A stretch of 7,500 bases of DNA from Burkholderiales bacterium (GTDB lineage Bacteria; Pseudomonadota; Gammaproteobacteria; Burkholderiales; Burkholderiaceae_E). The notes below the pieces were generated by a model that had not been told where the DNA came from, made no database searches, and worked only from the letters and a program-made list of their open reading frames with translations. The position numbers were made by a program, and so were the translations under genes. Below are positions 5,852 to 7,500 of the stretch, piece by piece. The first letter of the stretch is position 1. The number at the start of each line of letters is the position of its first letter. The stretch is taken from positions 2,775,525-2,783,024 of the forward strand of contig CP070753.1 in assembly GCA_020348765.1 (NCBI GenBank), written 5' to 3'.

Positions 5852-7117
5852 TTGGCCGGCCGTTTCGCCGAGGCGCTGCTCGGGTTCGCCCGCCTGCTGC
5901 GTGCCGCCGGCCTGCCGGTCGGGCCGGACCGCGCGCTGATCGCCGTCGAAGCGCTGGCGCTGGTCGGCGTCGGCCGCCGTGACGACGTGCACGCGGCGCT
6001 GTCGGCGGTGCTGCTCGACCGGCACGAACACCAGCCGCTGTTCGACGCGGCCTTCGATGCCTTCTGGCGCGCACCCGAGCTGCTCGACGCGCTCGCGTCC
6101 CCGTTCGCAGCGCCGGCGGCGCCGCAGCCTGGTTCGGCCCCTGCGCCGGGACCGCAGGGGCGGCTGGCCGAGGCGCTCGCGAGCCTGCGCGCGGCCCCCG
6201 CAAGTGCCGCAGACGACGGCCCCGCGGGCGGCGACCGGCTAGAGATCGATGCCCGTTTCGCGGCTTCGGAGCGCGAGCGCCTGCACCGGATGGACTTCGA
6301 GGCGATGAGTGCCGACGAGTTTCGCCACGCCGTGCGCCTGGTCGAGCGGCTGCAGCTGCCGGTCGCACCACAGCCCACGCGCCGACACCGGCGCACGACC
6401 CGCGGCCGGCTCGATCTGCGCGCCGCTCTACGCTCGCTGCCGCGCGACCCGTGGCTGCTGGCGCCGCCGCGACGCGCACCCCGGATCTCAGCGCCGCCGC
6501 TGGTGCTGCTGTGCGACGTGTCCGCGTCGATGCAGCGCTATGCGCGCGTGCTGCTGCACTACGCCCACGCGCTGATGCGCCGCTACCGGCGCGTGCGCGT
6601 GTTCACCTTCGGCACGCGGCTGACCGAGATCAGTCGGGCGCTGCGCCAGCGCGATCCGGATCTGGCACTTGCCGCAGCGGCGCGCGTCGTGCTCGACTGG
6701 CGTGGCGGCACGCGCATCGGGGCCTGCCTGCACGTGTTCAATCGACAGTGGGCGCGCCGGGTGCTGACCGGAAACGCGGCGCTGGTACTGGTCACCGACG
6801 GGCTGGAGCGCGACGACTCGGGGACGCTCGGGCGCGAGGCCGAACGGCTCGCGCGCTTCGCGCACCAGTTCGTGTGGCTGAATCCGCTGCTGCGCTACGA
6901 GGGATTCGAGCCGCGGGCCGCCGGCATTCGCGCCCTGCTGCCGCACGTCGACCGGATGCTGCCGGTGCACAACCTGGATAGCCTGCAGGCACTGGCGCAC
7001 GCGTTCGGCGCCGGCGGCAGCGGAAAAAAAGAAACCGGGGACCGCTCGAGAGCGGTACCCCGGCCAGGCGGAGACAACCGACTACAGAATACGATGGCTC
7101 GTCCCCGGGCAATTTGA
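5852..7117 (+). CDS. VWA-domain protein, CoxE-like partner of MoxR
   Basis: A 421-residue protein with a von Willebrand A domain, the usual adaptor for MoxR ATPases. The N-terminal helical region (1-75, FAEALLGFARLLRAAGLPVGP...) matches CoxE-like proteins. A Pro/Ala-rich linker follows (about 84-128), then RRTTRGRLDLRAALRS (180-195), typical of this group. The MIDAS metal site is intact: DVSAS (222-226), T287 in WRGGTRIG, and D316 in LVTDGLE. The family core ends near NLDSLQALAHAF (374-385). The start is TTG at 5852-5854, 3 bases after the moxR stop, with GAGG at 5837-5840; no ATG lies close enough to fit the conserved N-terminus. The last ~33 residues (GKKETGDRSRAV onward) are encoded by a minus-strand intrinsic terminator and following DNA and look like a non-conserved run-on to the next stop. 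The target of the MoxR-VWA pair is unknown; no CO dehydrogenase genes are in view. Confidence 0.9.
   Translation: MAGRFAEALLGFARLLRAAGLPVGPDRALIAVEALALVGVGRRDDVHAALSAVLLDRHEHQPLFDAAFDAFWRAPELLDALASPFAAPAAPQPGSAPAPGPQGRLAEALASLRAAPASAADDGPAGGDRLEIDARFAASERERLHRMDFEAMSADEFRHAVRLVERLQLPVAPQPTRRHRRTTRGRLDLRAALRSLPRDPWLLAPPRRAPRISAPPLVLLCDVSASMQRYARVLLHYAHALMRRYRRVRVFTFGTRLTEISRALRQRDPDLALAAAARVVLDWRGGTRIGACLHVFNRQWARRVLTGNAALVLVTDGLERDDSGTLGREAERLARFAHQFVWLNPLLRYEGFEPRAAGIRALLPHVDRMLPVHNLDSLQALAHAFGAGGSGKKETGDRSRAVPRPGGDNRLQNTMARPRAI
7022..7063 (-). terminator. intrinsic terminator for the minus-strand gene entering from the right
   Basis: A stem CCGGGGACCGCT / AGCGGT-A-CCCCGG (7035-7063) pairs over 12 bp with one bulged A and the tetraloop CGAG. 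Read on the minus strand it is followed by a U-rich run (TTTCTTTTTTT, from 7034 down to 7024), the form of a Rho-independent terminator. On the plus strand no U run follows it, so it works in one direction only. It lies within the 3' end of the VWA gene and about 250 nt beyond the stop of the right-edge gene. Confidence 0.85.
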
Positions 7118-7308
7118 TCTGGCTCAAAGCCGGTGCACGCGGACCCGCGGTGCAGGCCCCGCGGTGTAGGCCCCCGGTGTAGGCCCCCCGGTGCAGGCCC
7201 CCAGTGCAGCCCCCGCGGTGCAGCCCCCGCGGTGCAGCCCCCGCGGTGCAGCCCCCCAGTGCAGGCCCCGCAGTGCAGCCCCCGGTGCAGGCCCATCGGC
7301 GCCGGCCT
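7118..7308. other. intergenic region holding a degenerate minisatellite
   Basis: 191 bases between the convergent VWA gene and the right-edge gene. Almost all of it is the repeat array described separately. I see no gene here; reading frames across it give repeated Gly-Leu-His-Arg-Gly-like peptides on the minus strand, an artefact of the repeat. Confidence 0.7.
7132..7297 (+). repeat. degenerate 11-14-bp GC-rich tandem repeat (consensus GGTGCAGCCCCCGC), about 12 copies
   Basis: Units begin at about 7132 (divergent), 7149, 7163, 7176, 7190, 7204, 7217, 7231, 7245, 7259, 7273 and 7284. Most are 13 or 14 bases, one is 11 and the first is 17. Each carries a GTGCAG or GTGTAG core followed by a run of 4-6 C (3 C in the divergent first and last units). 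The units at 7217 and 7231 are identical and the flanks are more diverged, as expected for a minisatellite that expands in the middle. On the minus strand this gives G4-G6 runs spaced by roughly 7-10 bases. If the terminator at 7024-7063 is used, the array lies in the 3' UTR of the right-edge gene. Confidence 0.92.
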
Positions 7309-7500
7309 TCAACCCCCGCCGCGCTGCGTGTGGCGATCGAAGCGCGCGATCCAGGCGCGCGCCTCGGCCTCGAGGACCGGTTCGTAGCCGAATCCGTCCT
7401 GCAGGCGCGGAAATGCCAGCGGGCCGATGCGCTGCGCCGGCAGTTCGCGCACGCACACGGTCAGCGTGCCGTCCCTGATTGCCAGCCGCGCGGTGTCGCC
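7309..7500 (-). CDS. unidentified protein, C-terminal 63 residues (starts beyond right edge)
   Basis: An open frame enters from the right edge and ends at TGA (7309-7311). Its 63 visible residues include TARLAIRDGTLTVCVREL, RIGPLAFPRLQDGFGYEP and EAEARAWIARFDRH, ending in RGGG. Composition and third-position GC bias look like a real protein rather than a shadow frame: mixed hydrophobic and charged residues with a plausible beta-rich segment followed by a C-terminal helix. I do not recognise the family from this fragment. The gene converges on the VWA gene; its likely terminator is at 7024-7063, which gives an unusually long repeat-containing 3' UTR. Confidence 0.7.
   Translation of the reverse strand, partial: GDTARLAIRDGTLTVCVRELPAQRIGPLAFPRLQDGFGYEPVLEAEARAWIARFDRHTQRGGG

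Noticed and set aside
4904..6031. 375-codon minus-strand frame across moxR and the VWA gene
   Set aside because: It is antisense to two genes with clear family motifs, has Arg/Gln-rich composition typical of shadow frames and no recognisable domain.
4901..7117. A novel defence or counter-defence system based on MoxR-VWA
   Set aside because: MoxR-VWA pairs do occur in some ternary anti-phage systems, but the motifs here are CoxD/CoxE-like and no nuclease, kinase or other effector lies beside them.
7132..7297. CRISPR array, or a gene for a Gly-Leu-His-Arg-Gly repeat protein on the minus strand
   Set aside because: Units of 11-14 bases are contiguous with no spacers, and the repeat peptide is an artefact of translating a minisatellite whose unit length varies and breaks frame.

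Overview
The window is GC-rich chromosomal DNA, very probably from a betaproteobacterium of the Burkholderiales type. That placement rests on recognising the LeuA and Dcd protein sequences and on the strong G/C bias at third codon positions; no rRNA or other phylogenetic marker is present. It looks like housekeeping and metabolic chromosome. There is no sign of phage, transposon, CRISPR or a defence island.

Layout, left to right. Bases 1-580 (minus) hold the N-terminal 193 codons of 2-isopropylmalate synthase (leuA). The leuA upstream region (581-809) contains a good sigma70-type promoter and a 33-codon leucine-rich leader ORF (668-769, minus), which looks like a leucine attenuator that I name only by position and content. 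Next come two tightly spaced minus-strand genes: a low-specificity L-threonine aldolase (810-1856) preceded by an EamA/DMT exporter (1870-2805). Upstream of them is dcd, dCTP deaminase (2897-3463, minus). A 111-bp divergent intergenic region with a perfect 7-bp dyad separates dcd from the plus-strand genes. These are a DSD1-family PLP enzyme of the D-threonine/3-hydroxy-D-aspartate aldolase type (3575-4735), a CoxD-like MoxR AAA+ ATPase (4901-5848) and a CoxE-like VWA protein (5852-7117). The right edge (7309-7500, minus) is the C-terminal 63 codons of a protein I cannot identify.

Two intergenic minisatellites stand out. One is a perfect 14-bp repeat (4745-4809, about 4.6 copies) between the aldolase gene and moxR. 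The other is a degenerate 11-14-bp GC-rich repeat (about 7132-7297, roughly 12 copies) just downstream of the right-edge gene. A strong intrinsic terminator for the minus strand (7024-7063) lies inside the last codons of the VWA gene. It would therefore terminate the right-edge gene after about 250 nt of 3' UTR that carries the second array.

Functional reading: the left half deals with amino acids (leucine synthesis, threonine/glycine conversion, probable metabolite export) and pyrimidine deoxynucleotides. The MoxR-VWA pair is a chaperone-like ATPase/adaptor module of the kind that matures metalloenzymes, here without its usual CO dehydrogenase neighbours in view. I found no new multigene system. 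The most notable points are the leucine leader upstream of leuA and the two repeat arrays.
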